From: an uncultured Agrobacterium sp.
Lineage (GTDB): Bacteria > Pseudomonadota > Alphaproteobacteria > Rhizobiales > Rhizobiaceae
DNA: 64,000 nucleotides
NCBI GenBank assembly: GCA_913777615.1
Contig: CAJYTK010000009.1
Location: 62,001 to 126,000, forward strand
Reading direction: 5' to 3'
Position 1 is the first letter of the stretch. Each line of letters begins with the position of its first letter. A program made the position numbers and the translations under genes. Under the pieces are notes generated by a model. The model was not told the DNA's origin. It saw nothing but the letters and a program-made list of their open reading frames with translations, and searched no databases. Below, one piece after another: positions 43,086 to 51,830 of the stretch.

Positions 43086-44927
43086 TCAATAGACGCGTGC
43101 TTTTGGCTCGATCTTTTTAGGATCGATGCCATCGGCAATGAGTTCGGTGTGAACCGGACGGTAGTCGAGCTTGACGTCGCCCGCTTCACTGACCCAGGCC
43201 AGCGTGTGCTTCCGCCAGTTGACGTCGTCGCGACCGGCAAACGGACCATCGGTATAGTCCTCGCGTGCATGCGAGCCGCGGCTTTCCTTGCGGGCTTCCG
43301 CGCCGTAGACGGTAGTGATGGCGTTGGCCATCAGGTTTTCCAGCTCCAGCGTTTCCACCAAATCGGAGTTCCACACCATCGAACGGTCGGTGACCTTCAC
43401 GTCCGGAAGTTCCTTCCAGATGGCGGAGAGACGCTGGCAACCGTTTGCAAGCGATTCCTGCGTGCGGAACACGGCGGCATCTTCCTGCATGGCGCGCTGC
43501 ATCTTGTCGCGCAGCACCGCCGTCGGCGTGCTGCCGCTGGCGTTGCGCAGACGATCGAAGCGATCCATGATCTTGTCGCAGGCAGCAATGTTGAGCGCCG
43601 GAACCGGCTCGTCGCGGTCGATGACCTGGGCCGCACGGATGGCGGCCGCGCGACCGAAGACCACGAGGTCGATGAGCGAGTTGGAGCCGAGACGGTTTGC
43701 ACCGTGGACCGAGGCGCAGCCCGCTTCGCCCACAGCCATGAGGCCGGGTGCGATGCGACCAGGATTTTCGCTGTCGGCATTCAGCACTTCGCCCCAATAG
43801 TTGGTCGGAATGCCGCCCATATTGTAGTGAACCGTCGGCAGAACCGGGATCGGCTCGCGCGTCACGTCCACGCCTGCGAAGATCTTGGCGCTTTCGGAAA
43901 TGCCCGGAAGACGCTCATGGAGAACCGCCGGATCAAGGTGATCGAGGTGGAGGAAGATGTGATCCTTGTTCTTGCCAACGCCGCGGCCTTCGCGAATTTC
44001 CATGGTCATGCAGCGCGACACGACGTCACGCGATGCCAGGTCCTTGGCCGACGGAGCGTAACGCTCCATGAAGCGCTCGCCTTCGGAGTTGACGAGATAA
44101 CCGCCTTCGCCGCGTGCGCCTTCTGTGATCAGGCAGCCCGCACCGTAGATGCCGGTCGGGTGGAACTGCACGAATTCCATGTCCTGAAGCGGAAGGCCGG
44201 CACGCGCGATCATGCCGCCGCCGTCACCCGTGCAGGTATGCGCGGAGGTAGCGGAGAAATAGGCGCGGCCGTAACCGCCGGTGGCCAGAACGACCATCTT
44301 GGCGGAGAAACGGTGAATGGTGCCGTCGTCCAGGTTCCAGGCAACGACGCCGGTGCAGCGACCGTCATCCGACATGATCAGGTCGAGCGCGAAATACTCG
44401 ATGAAGAATTCCGCATTGTTGCGCAGCGACTGGCCGTAAAGCGTGTGCAGAATGGCATGGCCGGTACGGTCGGCGGCAGCGCAGGTGCGCTGTACCGGCG
44501 GGCCTTCGCCGTAATTCTGCATGTGGCCGCCGAAGGGGCGCTGGTAGATCTTGCCTTCGGCGTTACGCGAAAACGGCACGCCGTAATGCTCAAGCTCATA
44601 GACCGCCTTCGGCGCTTCCATGGCGAGATATTGCATGGCGTCCACGTCGCCGAGCCAGTCGGAGCCCTTCACGGTGTCGTAAAGGTGCCACTGCCAACAG
44701 TCGGGCGTCATGTTGACGAGCGAGGCGGCAATACCGCCCTGGGCCGCAACAGTGTGCGAGCGGGTGGGGAAAACCTTGGTGATGCAGGCTGTCTTGAAGC
44801 CCTGCTCGGCCATGCCGAGCGTTGCGCGCAAGCCAGCGCCGCCCGCACCCACGACGATGACGTCATAGGAATGGTCGACGTAGGTATAGGCCTTGCCGTT
44901 CTGGGAAGATGAACTGTTCGGTGCCAT
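43086..44927 (-). CDS. sdhA: Succinate dehydrogenase flavoprotein subunit
   Basis: The 613-residue protein has FAD-binding [13 protein letters not shown], the [12 protein letters not shown] segment whose His binds FAD covalently, and the [11 protein letters not shown] motif. It oxidises succinate to fumarate. It lies six bases after sdhD and 17 before sdhB. Confidence 0.98.
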   Translation of the reverse strand: MAPNSSSSQNGKAYTYVDHSYDVIVVGAGGAGLRATLGMAEQGFKTACITKVFPTRSHTVAAQGGIAASLVNMTPDCWQWHLYDTVKGSDWLGDVDAMQYLAMEAPKAVYELEHYGVPFSRNAEGKIYQRPFGGHMQNYGEGPPVQRTCAAADRTGHAILHTLYGQSLRNNAEFFIEYFALDLIMSDDGRCTGVVAWNLDDGTIHRFSAKMVVLATGGYGRAYFSATSAHTCTGDGGGMIARAGLPLQDMEFVQFHPTGIYGAGCLITEGARGEGGYLVNSEGERFMERYAPSAKDLASRDVVSRCMTMEIREGRGVGKNKDHIFLHLDHLDPAVLHERLPGISESAKIFAGVDVTREPIPVLPTVHYNMGGIPTNYWGEVLNADSENPGRIAPGLMAVGEAGCASVHGANRLGSNSLIDLVVFGRAAAIRAAQVIDRDEPVPALNIAACDKIMDRFDRLRNASGSTPTAVLRDKMQRAMQEDAAVFRTQESLANGCQRLSAIWKELPDVKVTDRSMVWNSDLVETLELENLMANAITTVYGAEARKESRGSHAREDYTDGPFAGRDDVNWRKHTLAWVSEAGDVKLDYRPVHTELIADGIDPKKIEPKARVY

Positions 44928-44933
44928 GACGGA

Positions 44934-45314
44934 TTATCCTGCGAATGCGATTTTCAGAACGGCGAAGAGACAGAGACCGCCGACGACTACCGCGAAGAAG
45001 GTGTTCAGCATCAGAAGAACCAGCTTGGGAACTTCTGCATGAATATAGTCCTCGATAATGACCTGCATGCCAAGCTTCATATGGATGAGGCCGGACACGA
45101 CGACGAGCGCCATGATCACTGCAACGAGCGGATTTGAAAGAGCCGAAACGACGACCTCATAGGGTGCGCCGCCATACATGACCAGGAAACCGACGAAGAA
45201 GATCAGCAGCGGCACGTTGGCAACAGCCGTCACGCGCTGGCGCCAGAAGTGCTCGGTGCCTTCCTTGGCGGAGCCGAGACCACGAACCTTGCCGAGAGGG
45301 GTGCGCATATCCAT
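44934..45314 (-). CDS. sdhD: Succinate dehydrogenase membrane anchor SdhD
   Basis: The 126-residue protein has three membrane segments. [14 protein letters not shown] contains the heme-b axial His and the conserved quinone-site Asp-Tyr. It lies 12 bases after sdhC. Confidence 0.95.
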   Translation of the reverse strand: MDMRTPLGKVRGLGSAKEGTEHFWRQRVTAVANVPLLIFFVGFLVMYGGAPYEVVVSALSNPLVAVIMALVVVSGLIHMKLGMQVIIEDYIHAEVPKLVLLMLNTFFAVVVGGLCLFAVLKIAFAG

Positions 45315-45326
45315 GATTATATCTCC

Positions 45327-45719
45327 TCAGCGCACGATCAGGGCGACAACCCAGATCAGCGCGGTCAGACAGATCGAAACGACGAAGGACGCCTTGGCGA
45401 GCTTGGTGGTAAAATGCTTCTCGAAGCCGTGGCCGAGATCCCACATGAAGTGGCGCAGGCCGCCTAGCATGTGGTGAACCAGCGCCCAGGTATAACCAAT
45501 CAAGATCAGCTTGCCGATCAGCGAGCTCATGGCCCATTGCACCCACGCGTAGGCATCGACGCCAGACGCGGTCGCGATCAACCACCAGGCAACCAGAAGC
45601 GTGCCGAAATAGAGTGCGCCACCGGTAATACGGTGTACAATGGACGCAACCATCGTCGGAATGGGCTTATAGATTTGAAGATGCGGCGACAAAGGCCGAT
45701 TGTTTGTCGTGTTCGCCAT
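45327..45719 (-). CDS. sdhC: Succinate dehydrogenase cytochrome b556 subunit
   Basis: The 130-residue protein has three membrane segments. The SdhC signatures are RPLSPHLQIYK, HRITGGALYF and HHMLGGLRHFMWD, the last providing heme-b His. ATG 45719 (MANTTNN) has GAGG seven bases upstream; the frame extends further to 45803 without family support. First gene of sdhCDAB. Confidence 0.96.
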   Translation of the reverse strand: MANTTNNRPLSPHLQIYKPIPTMVASIVHRITGGALYFGTLLVAWWLIATASGVDAYAWVQWAMSSLIGKLILIGYTWALVHHMLGGLRHFMWDLGHGFEKHFTTKLAKASFVVSICLTALIWVVALIVR

Positions 45720-45739
45720 ATGAACCTCACGGCGTTTTT

Positions 45740-45762
45740 GGCGCCGATCATAGCCGGGCGCC
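45740..45762 (-). other. Alternative hairpins in the sdhC leader
   Basis: Reading towards sdhC, GGCGCC (45762-45757) can pair with GGCGCC (45745-45740). Alternatively the second block can form CGGCG/CGCCG (45746-45730) that ends just before the Shine-Dalgarno GAGG. The two folds exclude each other. Confidence 0.35.
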
Positions 45763-45902
45763 CCCAAACAACGCACATGACGAAAGAATGTGCATTGCAC
45801 CAAGCGCGACCTTTAATCGCACGAGGGCATCACGACAAGTACAATCGGCAACCGTTTTGAATTTAATCGATTGTGGTCTAAAAATTCTGCGTGATTCTTG
45901 GG

Positions 45903-45938
45903 ATCGAAAATAAAATGTCGAGCGTTTCCAGACGTCAA
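45903..45938 (-). promoter_or_regulatory. Promoter of sdhCDAB
   Basis: On the minus strand TTGACG (45938-45933), a 17-base spacer and TTTTAT (45915-45910) predict a start near 45903 and a leader of about 184 nt. The 303 bases between sdhC and the plus-strand gene hold only this promoter, the leader and the palindrome at 45952. Confidence 0.55.
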
Positions 45939-45951
45939 CATTCAAATTAAT

Positions 45952-45965
45952 TTACGTAAACGTAA
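45952..45965. promoter_or_regulatory. Perfect inverted repeat TTACGT-N2-ACGTAA upstream of sdhC
   Basis: The same 14-mer as at 40293. It is centred about 55 bp before the predicted sdh start and 13 bases upstream of the -35, the position of a class I activator. It is also 58 bases before the divergent secreted-protein gene, so it could control both. Confidence 0.62.
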
Positions 45966-46022
45966 ACACAAAAATGCCTTTCCGACTCAACGGAGAGCTT
46001 AAAAAACTAGATGGAGAAGATC

Positions 46023-46388
46023 ATGTTCAAGCAGGCCCATTGGATCATTCCAATCCTCCTGATCGCCATTGGTTTCCCCTCTCTTGCGAGGGCGAACGAC
46101 GGCCACCGCGACCATCGCTCGTACCGTCCTTACAGCCATTCGCAGCCCTCTGTCGTCGGCGGTTATGGTCTGCCGTCTTATATCAGAGGCCTTGGCACCT
46201 ATGCAGGCGGACTGTCGGCGGCGCGTTTTCCTGGCAACGGAAACTATTTCTACGCCCAAAGCGGCGGTGCTTATCTGCCGGATGGATACCGCAAGACGAC
46301 GGTCGAACCGCGCATCATCCATGTGAACCAGCGCACGATGAACGCCAACTGCCAATATGAATCCGGCGTCTGCGTCATTCGCCCTTAA
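46023..46388 (+). CDS. Small secreted protein of unknown function
   Basis: The 121-residue protein has a clear signal peptide (hydrophobic residues 8-21, cleavage near ARA at 22-24). A His/Arg/Tyr/Ser-rich segment follows, then a Gly/Tyr-rich middle and a C-terminal Cys pair in NCQYESGVCVIRP. I recognise no domain. ATG 46023 was chosen over ATG 46011 because GGAGA lies six bases upstream of it. It is divergent from sdhCDAB and shares the palindrome-containing intergenic region. Confidence 0.72.
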   Translation: MFKQAHWIIPILLIAIGFPSLARANDGHRDHRSYRPYSHSQPSVVGGYGLPSYIRGLGTYAGGLSAARFPGNGNYFYAQSGGAYLPDGYRKTTVEPRIIHVNQRTMNANCQYESGVCVIRP

Positions 46389-46418
46389 CAGCCTAGCCTG
46401 AAGCGCGATGCTGTAGCT

Positions 46419-47063
46419 TTACGATAGACACCAGACGGTCGTCTGCTTGATTTCGCTGTCTTCCAGCGCGCGCGTGACTGGCACCTGATAGGTGGCGCAG
46501 GCGGTCAACTTGGTCTTCGGGAGATAGGCGCGACCCGGATCGCCGACCAGCACGGCAATACCTCCGGCGGCGAGGGCTGAGAACCAAGGGATGAGCGCAT
46601 CGGCAAATCCCTTGTCGTAGAACACGTCGCCGGCAAGCAGAACGTCCGTGTCGATGTCATTGCCGATCAGGTCGTCGGAGATCACATCGATCGTCACCCC
46701 GTTCACCGCGGCGTTCAGCAGAACCGCGCTCTTTGCCCAGGGATCGATATCGACCGCCTGCACTTGTGCGGCACCAGCAAGAGCCGCAGCAATCGCCACC
46801 ATACCTGAGCCGCTGGCAAAATCGACGACGCGCTTGCCGCGAACAATCTCGGGATTGTCGAGGATATAGCGCGCCAGACCCTGGCCGCCGGCCCATGCGA
46901 AAGCCCAAAAGGGCGGAGGTAGGCCGATCTCTTCCAGTTCTTCTTCCGTCTTCAGCCACAGATCATGCGCTTCACTTGCCAGATGGAGGGCAAGCTCCGG
47001 CACATGCGGCGGCGCCATGATGCTGGTATTGGCGCGAATGAAGTCGTCTGGCGCGGTTTTCAA
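46419..47063 (-). CDS. Class I SAM-dependent methyltransferase
   Basis: The 214-residue protein has a Rossmann methyltransferase core. SAM motif I is VVDFASGSGMVAIAA (about residues 79-93), and the downstream VQAVDIDPWA and GDVFYD motifs resemble the ETFKMT/nicotinamide N-methylase-like lysine methyltransferases. The N-terminal WAFAWAGGQGLARYI fits this group. The target is probably a protein lysine. Last gene of the tsaD-gpsA-yciI-EVE cluster on the minus strand, nine bases after the EVE gene. Confidence 0.85.
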   Translation of the reverse strand: MKTAPDDFIRANTSIMAPPHVPELALHLASEAHDLWLKTEEELEEIGLPPPFWAFAWAGGQGLARYILDNPEIVRGKRVVDFASGSGMVAIAAALAGAAQVQAVDIDPWAKSAVLLNAAVNGVTIDVISDDLIGNDIDTDVLLAGDVFYDKGFADALIPWFSALAAGGIAVLVGDPGRAYLPKTKLTACATYQVPVTRALEDSEIKQTTVWCLS

Positions 47064-47072
47064 CGGGGAAGA

Positions 47073-47516
47073 TCAGTCTGGCGAGCGCGGTGGCTTGTCG
47101 ACGCCCGCCATATGGCAGACTTCCAGATATTCCTCTTCCGTCACCGGCTGGACGGAAAGACGCATGGAGGTGACGAGCGACATGTCGGCAAGCTTCGGAT
47201 TGGCCTTCACCGCCTTCAAGGTCACGGGCTTTGGCACATCGCGGACCGCCTTGATGTGCACGCAGTCCCAGCGCGCATCCCCCTCTGCAGAGGAATCCGG
47301 CTTCGACAATTCGCAAACCTCGACGATGCCGACGACTTCCAGCCCCTCATTGGAGTGGTAGAAGAAGCCCTTGTCGCCAAGCTTCATGGCCCGCATGTTG
47401 TTGCGTGCCTGATAGTTGCGCACGCCGGTCCATTCCTCGCCAGACTCGCCCTTGGCCTTCTGCTGTTCCCAGGACCATGTGTCGGGTTCGGATTTGAAAA
47501 GCCAGTAATTCGCCAT
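47073..47516 (-). CDS. EVE domain-containing protein
   Basis: The 147-residue protein is a single EVE (PUA-like) domain with N-terminal YWLFKSEPDTWSW and the GVRNYQARNNMRAM segment. EVE domains bind modified bases in nucleic acids; stand-alone members in proteobacteria are widespread and have no assigned role. ATG 47516 was chosen (MANYWLF). Confidence 0.9.
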   Translation of the reverse strand: MANYWLFKSEPDTWSWEQQKAKGESGEEWTGVRNYQARNNMRAMKLGDKGFFYHSNEGLEVVGIVEVCELSKPDSSAEGDARWDCVHIKAVRDVPKPVTLKAVKANPKLADMSLVTSMRLSVQPVTEEEYLEVCHMAGVDKPPRSPD

Positions 47517-47530
47517 ATCGTTGTTTGTCC

Positions 47531-47824
47531 TCACGCCGCCGGATTGTTGAAGACCCAGTTATAGGGCTTCACATCGACGCTCTCGAACAGCCCTGCCTTC
47601 GCATAAGGATCGGCATCGGCGAGAGCGCGCGCAGCCTCGATATCGGCGGCTTCAACGATCACCAAGCTGCCATTCGGCTTGCCTTCGGCATCGAGAAACG
47701 GGCCAGCGATCTTCAGCGTGCCTTCGGCGTTGAGCTTGTTGAGATGCTCCAGATGCGCCGGGCGCGTATCCATACGCACGTTAAGGTGGCCGGGCTTATC
47801 CTTGCAGATAAAGGCAAACAGCAT
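47531..47824 (-). CDS. YciI-like protein
   Basis: The 97-residue YCII-fold protein has RPAHLEHLNKL with the conserved His pair, and a GPFLD turn. The fold is a dimeric alpha-beta barrel related to muconolactone isomerases; the function is unknown. It lies 14 bases before the EVE gene and 26 after gpsA. ATG 47824 was chosen. Confidence 0.88.
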   Translation of the reverse strand: MLFAFICKDKPGHLNVRMDTRPAHLEHLNKLNAEGTLKIAGPFLDAEGKPNGSLVIVEAADIEAARALADADPYAKAGLFESVDVKPYNWVFNNPAA

Positions 47825-47850
47825 TGTCTTCTCCTCTTGTCGCCCAGTCA

Positions 47851-48840
47851 CTACTCAGTGGTGATGGGCCGTGTCATCAATTGTCGCATGGCGGTCAGAA
47901 TGTCCAGCCGTCCGTCGATGATCGCCGCAACCGCATCGGTCACCGGCATATCGACCTGATGCTTTGCCGCAAGACGCGAGGCCACGGAGGCTGCATAAGC
48001 GCCCTCGACCAGCCCGCCATGGAAGGCGGACGGCGAGTCCCCCTGCCCCAACGCTATGCCGAAGCGCAGATTGCGCGATTGGTGGCTGGTGGCCGTCAGC
48101 ACAAGATCGCCGAGACCGGAAAGCCCGCGAACCGTATCCGCCTGCCCGCCGATTGCCACGACAAGCCGCGACATTTCGGCAAGTCCGCGCGCAATCAGTG
48201 CAGCACGTGCCGATTCTCCGAGGCCCGCCCCTTCGACAATCCCGGCGGCAATCGCCAGCACGTTCTTCAAAGCGCCGCCAAGCTGCACGCCGATCCGATC
48301 GGTCGACGCATAAAGCCGGAAGGTCTGTCCGGAAATGGTTTGCGCCAGATGCTCTGCAAGCGCTGCGTCGCTTGCAGCAACCGCCATGGCTGTCGGCAGC
48401 CCCTTGGCGATATCGGCGGCAAAGCCCGGACCCGAGAGCACGGCGACAGGGTGCGAAGGCAGTTCCTTTTCCAGCACGTCCGTCAGCAACTGGCCGGAGG
48501 AGCGGTCGATACCCTTGGCGAGCGTCATCACCACAGCATCCTTAGCCAGATAAGGACCATAGTGACGCGCCGCATCGCCTTGCGCCTGCGAAGGCATGGC
48601 GAAGAGCACGATGTCTGCATTGCGCAACACCTCCGGCTCGGCCGAGTATTTCAGCGCATCGGGGAGCGTAATGCCGGGGAGTGCTGCCTCATGCACGCCA
48701 TCGGCCTGCAAGTCTGCCATCAGCGACGGATCGCGACCGAGCAGCGTCACCTCATGACGATTTTCCAGCGCAATCACCACCGCAATCGCCGTGCCGAACG
48801 CACCGGAACCGATGACGACGATGGTTTCGCGCTTGCTCAT
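47851..48840 (-). CDS. gpsA: Glycerol-3-phosphate dehydrogenase [NAD(P)+]
   Basis: The 329-residue enzyme has the N-terminal NAD-binding [10 protein letters not shown] and the catalytic-Lys region [10 protein letters not shown]. It makes glycerol-3-phosphate for phospholipids. ATG at 48840 overlaps the tsaD stop by four bases (ATGA), so the two are translationally coupled. Confidence 0.96.
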   Translation of the reverse strand: MSKRETIVVIGSGAFGTAIAVVIALENRHEVTLLGRDPSLMADLQADGVHEAALPGITLPDALKYSAEPEVLRNADIVLFAMPSQAQGDAARHYGPYLAKDAVVMTLAKGIDRSSGQLLTDVLEKELPSHPVAVLSGPGFAADIAKGLPTAMAVAASDAALAEHLAQTISGQTFRLYASTDRIGVQLGGALKNVLAIAAGIVEGAGLGESARAALIARGLAEMSRLVVAIGGQADTVRGLSGLGDLVLTATSHQSRNLRFGIALGQGDSPSAFHGGLVEGAYAASVASRLAAKHQVDMPVTDAVAAIIDGRLDILTAMRQLMTRPITTE

Positions 48841-49934
48841 GCCTTGGCCCCACGCTTGCCGAAGCCGACAAGGGTCTGAGCCTCGGCATCGAGCGGCCAG
48901 CGCGAGCGCGGCTGCACATCGAGACTATCCGGCTCCATGCCTTGCGCCATGCGCTCGAGCCCCGCCCATGCGATCATCGCCGCATTGTCGGTGCAGAGTT
49001 GCAATGGCGGCGCAATGAAGCGGAAGCGGTGCTTGTCGCAGAGCGCCTGCAGGGTGCCGCGCAGTTCCTGATTGGCGGCAACACCACCGGCAACGACCAG
49101 GGCCGGGCCACCCTCTACAGTAGGAAATGTTTCGGTAAAACGCTGAAGTCCGCGGCCGATCCGGTCCTGAAGGGTGCGCGACACCGCTTTCTGAAACGAG
49201 GCGCAGATATCGGCAATGTCCTGGTCCGTCAGCGGCGCAATGGCGGTCGCCGCCTGCCGCACGGCGGTCTTCAGACCGGAGAAGGAGAAGTCGAGCCGTG
49301 CCTCACCCACCATCGGGCGCGGCAGGGGAAAACGATCCGGGTTACCGGTCTTTGCCGCTTTTTCAACCGCCGGTCCGCCAGGATAGGGCAGACCAAGCAG
49401 CTTGGCCGTCTTGTCGAAGGCTTCGCCGAGTGCATCATCGATGGTCGTTCCCCAGCGCTCGTACTGGCCGACACCGCGCACCAGAATGAGCTGCGTATGG
49501 CCGCCGGAAACGAGCAGCATCAGATAGGGGAATGACAACCCATCCGTCAGCCGCGCCGTCAGCGCATGGCCTTCCAGATGGTTGACGGCATAGAGTGGCT
49601 TGCCCGCCGCTTTGGCAATCGCCTTGCCGGTCATCAGCCCGACGATCAGCCCGCCGATGAGACCGGGTCCAGATGTGGCGGCAATCGCATCGACGTCTTT
49701 CAGCGTTACTCCGGCCTTGCCGAGCGCTTCCTCGATCAGCGTATCGAGCGCTTCCACATGGGCACGCGCAGCAATCTCCGGTACCACGCCACCATAGGCG
49801 CTGTGTTCTTCCAGCTGCGACAAAACGACGTCGGAGATGATCTCGCCACGGCCATCGGCATGCCGAACCACCACAGATGCAGCGGTTTCGTCACAACTGG
49901 TCTCTATGCCGAGGATACGAAGAAAGGGGGTCAT
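48837..49934 (-). CDS. tsaD: tRNA N6-adenosine threonylcarbamoyltransferase TsaD
   Basis: The 365-residue Kae1/YgjD protein has GIETSCDET at the N-terminus and the metal-binding HLEGH motif. With TsaB, TsaC and TsaE it makes t6A at position 37 of ANN-decoding tRNAs. First gene of the minus-strand cluster, divergent from hemC with only about 70 bases between. Confidence 0.97.
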   Translation of the reverse strand: MTPFLRILGIETSCDETAASVVVRHADGRGEIISDVVLSQLEEHSAYGGVVPEIAARAHVEALDTLIEEALGKAGVTLKDVDAIAATSGPGLIGGLIVGLMTGKAIAKAAGKPLYAVNHLEGHALTARLTDGLSFPYLMLLVSGGHTQLILVRGVGQYERWGTTIDDALGEAFDKTAKLLGLPYPGGPAVEKAAKTGNPDRFPLPRPMVGEARLDFSFSGLKTAVRQAATAIAPLTDQDIADICASFQKAVSRTLQDRIGRGLQRFTETFPTVEGGPALVVAGGVAANQELRGTLQALCDKHRFRFIAPPLQLCTDNAAMIAWAGLERMAQGMEPDSLDVQPRSRWPLDAEAQTLVGFGKRGAKA

Positions 49935-50006
49935 CTGCCGGTTCGTTGATTGCGGTGCTTTTGAAACTTAGGTACGAACACCTCCGGTAACAACGGATAG
50001 ATGCCG

Positions 50007-50936
50007 ATGCAAACAAAACCTTTCCGAATAGGCACGCGCGGTAGCCCGCTGGCACTGGCGCAGGCGTTCGAAACGCGCGACCGGCTGGCGGCAGCGCATG
50101 ACTTGCCCCCGGAGATGTTCGAAATCGTGCCGCTGGCAACCAAGGGCGACCGCATGACCGACCGCCCCTTGTCGGAAATCGGCGGCAAGGGTCTGTTCAC
50201 CGAGGAACTGGAAGCGCAACTGCTGTCCGGCGATCTCGACTTTGCCGTCCACTCCTCCAAAGACATGGCGACCAAGCTGCCGGAGGGACTGGAGCTTCGC
50301 GCCTTCCTGCCGCGCGAAGACGTGCGCGATGCCTTCATCGGCAGAACAGCGCCTCGCCTTCTGGAGCTACCGCATGGCGCAATCGTCGGCTCGGCCTCGT
50401 TGCGTCGTCAGGCACTCATCCGTCGCCTGCGCCCAGATCTTGAGGTCATCATCTTTCGCGGGCTCGTCGATACGAGACTGCGCAAGCTGGCGGAAGGTCA
50501 GGCGGACGCCACTCTGCTTGCCTTCGCCGGCCTGAAGCGGCTGAACAAGGACGAGGTTCCAACCGAACTGTTGGACCCAAAGGCGTTTCCCCCTGCCCCA
50601 GCCCAAGGCGCCATCGGTATTGAATGTCGCATCGGCGATAGCCGGATTCAGGACCTGCTCTCGGCCATCAACGACGTGCCGACCTATGATGCAGTGATGT
50701 GCGAACGCGCCTTTCTAGCAGCGCTCGACGGCTCCTGTCGAACCCCGATTGCAGGCCTTGCCACCTGTCATGGTGAGGAGCTGCACTTCCACGGAGTCAT
50801 CCTTACACCCGATGGGCAGACGGAGCATGCCGTAGAAGTTTCGGGCAGACTTGCAGATGCCGAAACGCTCGGACGTCAGGCTGGCGAAAAAGTGCGCCAA
50901 GCCGCCGGTCCCAGCTTCTTCGAAAGCTGGACATAA
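50007..50936 (+). CDS. hemC: Porphobilinogen deaminase (hydroxymethylbilane synthase)
   Basis: The 309-residue protein has [14 protein letters not shown] at the N-terminus, the substrate-binding Arg region GSASLRRQ, and the dipyrromethane-cofactor Cys in [11 protein letters not shown]. It links four porphobilinogens into hydroxymethylbilane. ATG 50007 is better spaced from the GGA at 49995 than ATG 50001, which would add two residues. It is followed by hemD after three bases. Confidence 0.96.
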   Translation: MQTKPFRIGTRGSPLALAQAFETRDRLAAAHDLPPEMFEIVPLATKGDRMTDRPLSEIGGKGLFTEELEAQLLSGDLDFAVHSSKDMATKLPEGLELRAFLPREDVRDAFIGRTAPRLLELPHGAIVGSASLRRQALIRRLRPDLEVIIFRGLVDTRLRKLAEGQADATLLAFAGLKRLNKDEVPTELLDPKAFPPAPAQGAIGIECRIGDSRIQDLLSAINDVPTYDAVMCERAFLAALDGSCRTPIAGLATCHGEELHFHGVILTPDGQTEHAVEVSGRLADAETLGRQAGEKVRQAAGPSFFESWT

Positions 50937-50939
50937 GCC

Positions 50940-51698
50940 ATGCGCGTCGTCGTGACCCGTCCGATCCGTTCGGGGCAGAAGACGGCGACGCTTTTGCGCG
51001 AGCGCGGCCACCAGCCGATCCTCCTGCCCATGACGGAGCCTGTCTACAAGACGGACGTCACCAGAGAGACACTGGCGCGCAAGCCCGCCGCTTTGGCCGT
51101 CACCAGCGCCGAGGCAATCCGCGCCTTGAGCGCGTCCAGCGTGGATTTGTCCAACCACCTGGACCGCCCACTCTTTGCCGTGGGAGAGGCCACCGCCAAG
51201 GCGGCACGCGACATCGGCTTCAGAACCATCATCAGCGGCGATGGTGATGGCGTGGCGCTGGCGCGGCTGGTGCAAACCACATTTAAGCCGCAGGCAAGCA
51301 AGCCCGCGCCCGATGATGGGTCGCCGCATCTGCTTTATCTTGCCGGACGCCCGCGTGAAGGCGGATTCGAAAGCACTCTTGCAGAGAACGCGATACGAGT
51401 GAGTGTGGCGGAGATTTACGAGATGCAGCCGGTTCATTGGGAACGACCGACGCTGCAAGCGCGCTTCGAACCGCTTCCGGACGTGGTTCTGCTCTACTCT
51501 CGGGAAACCGCCCGGATTTTCTTCGAGCTTTCCGACAGGCTCGATCTGGCACCGCTGATCAGCGCGATACGTTTCATCTGCATCAGCGAGAATGTTCTGG
51601 ACGTCGTTCCGGCCATACATCGCAGTCGCGCGTTGGCAAGCGCTACACCACGCGAGGACGCAATGTTCCATCTTCTGGACCGAGGTACTGGAACCTAA
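50940..51698 (+). CDS. hemD: Uroporphyrinogen-III synthase
   Basis: The 252-residue protein belongs to the poorly conserved HemD family; RVVVTRPIRSGQKTA at the N-terminus and LYLAGRPREGGFE fit. It cyclises hydroxymethylbilane to uroporphyrinogen III. Position directly after hemC supports the call. Confidence 0.9.
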   Translation: MRVVVTRPIRSGQKTATLLRERGHQPILLPMTEPVYKTDVTRETLARKPAALAVTSAEAIRALSASSVDLSNHLDRPLFAVGEATAKAARDIGFRTIISGDGDGVALARLVQTTFKPQASKPAPDDGSPHLLYLAGRPREGGFESTLAENAIRVSVAEIYEMQPVHWERPTLQARFEPLPDVVLLYSRETARIFFELSDRLDLAPLISAIRFICISENVLDVVPAIHRSRALASATPREDAMFHLLDRGTGT

Positions 51699-51830
51699 TT
51701 CCCTTTCACCTCTTTCCTTTGCCACCATCACTGACTAGGTTTGCAATGTGGCGACCAGCGACCCCGTCTTTCCGAAAGGTGGTACGTCGCCACCGCGACC
51801 GAGGAATAGACAAGACGAAATGAGGTTGTC

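Noticed and set aside
43047-44912. 621-codon plus-strand frame over sdhA
   Set aside because: Antisense shadow of sdhA, no domain.
51748-51793. Eight-base inverted repeat GTGGCGAC/GTCGCCAC before the Mic60-type gene
   Set aside because: The loop of 30 bases and lack of other signals make it no more than chance in GC-rich DNA.
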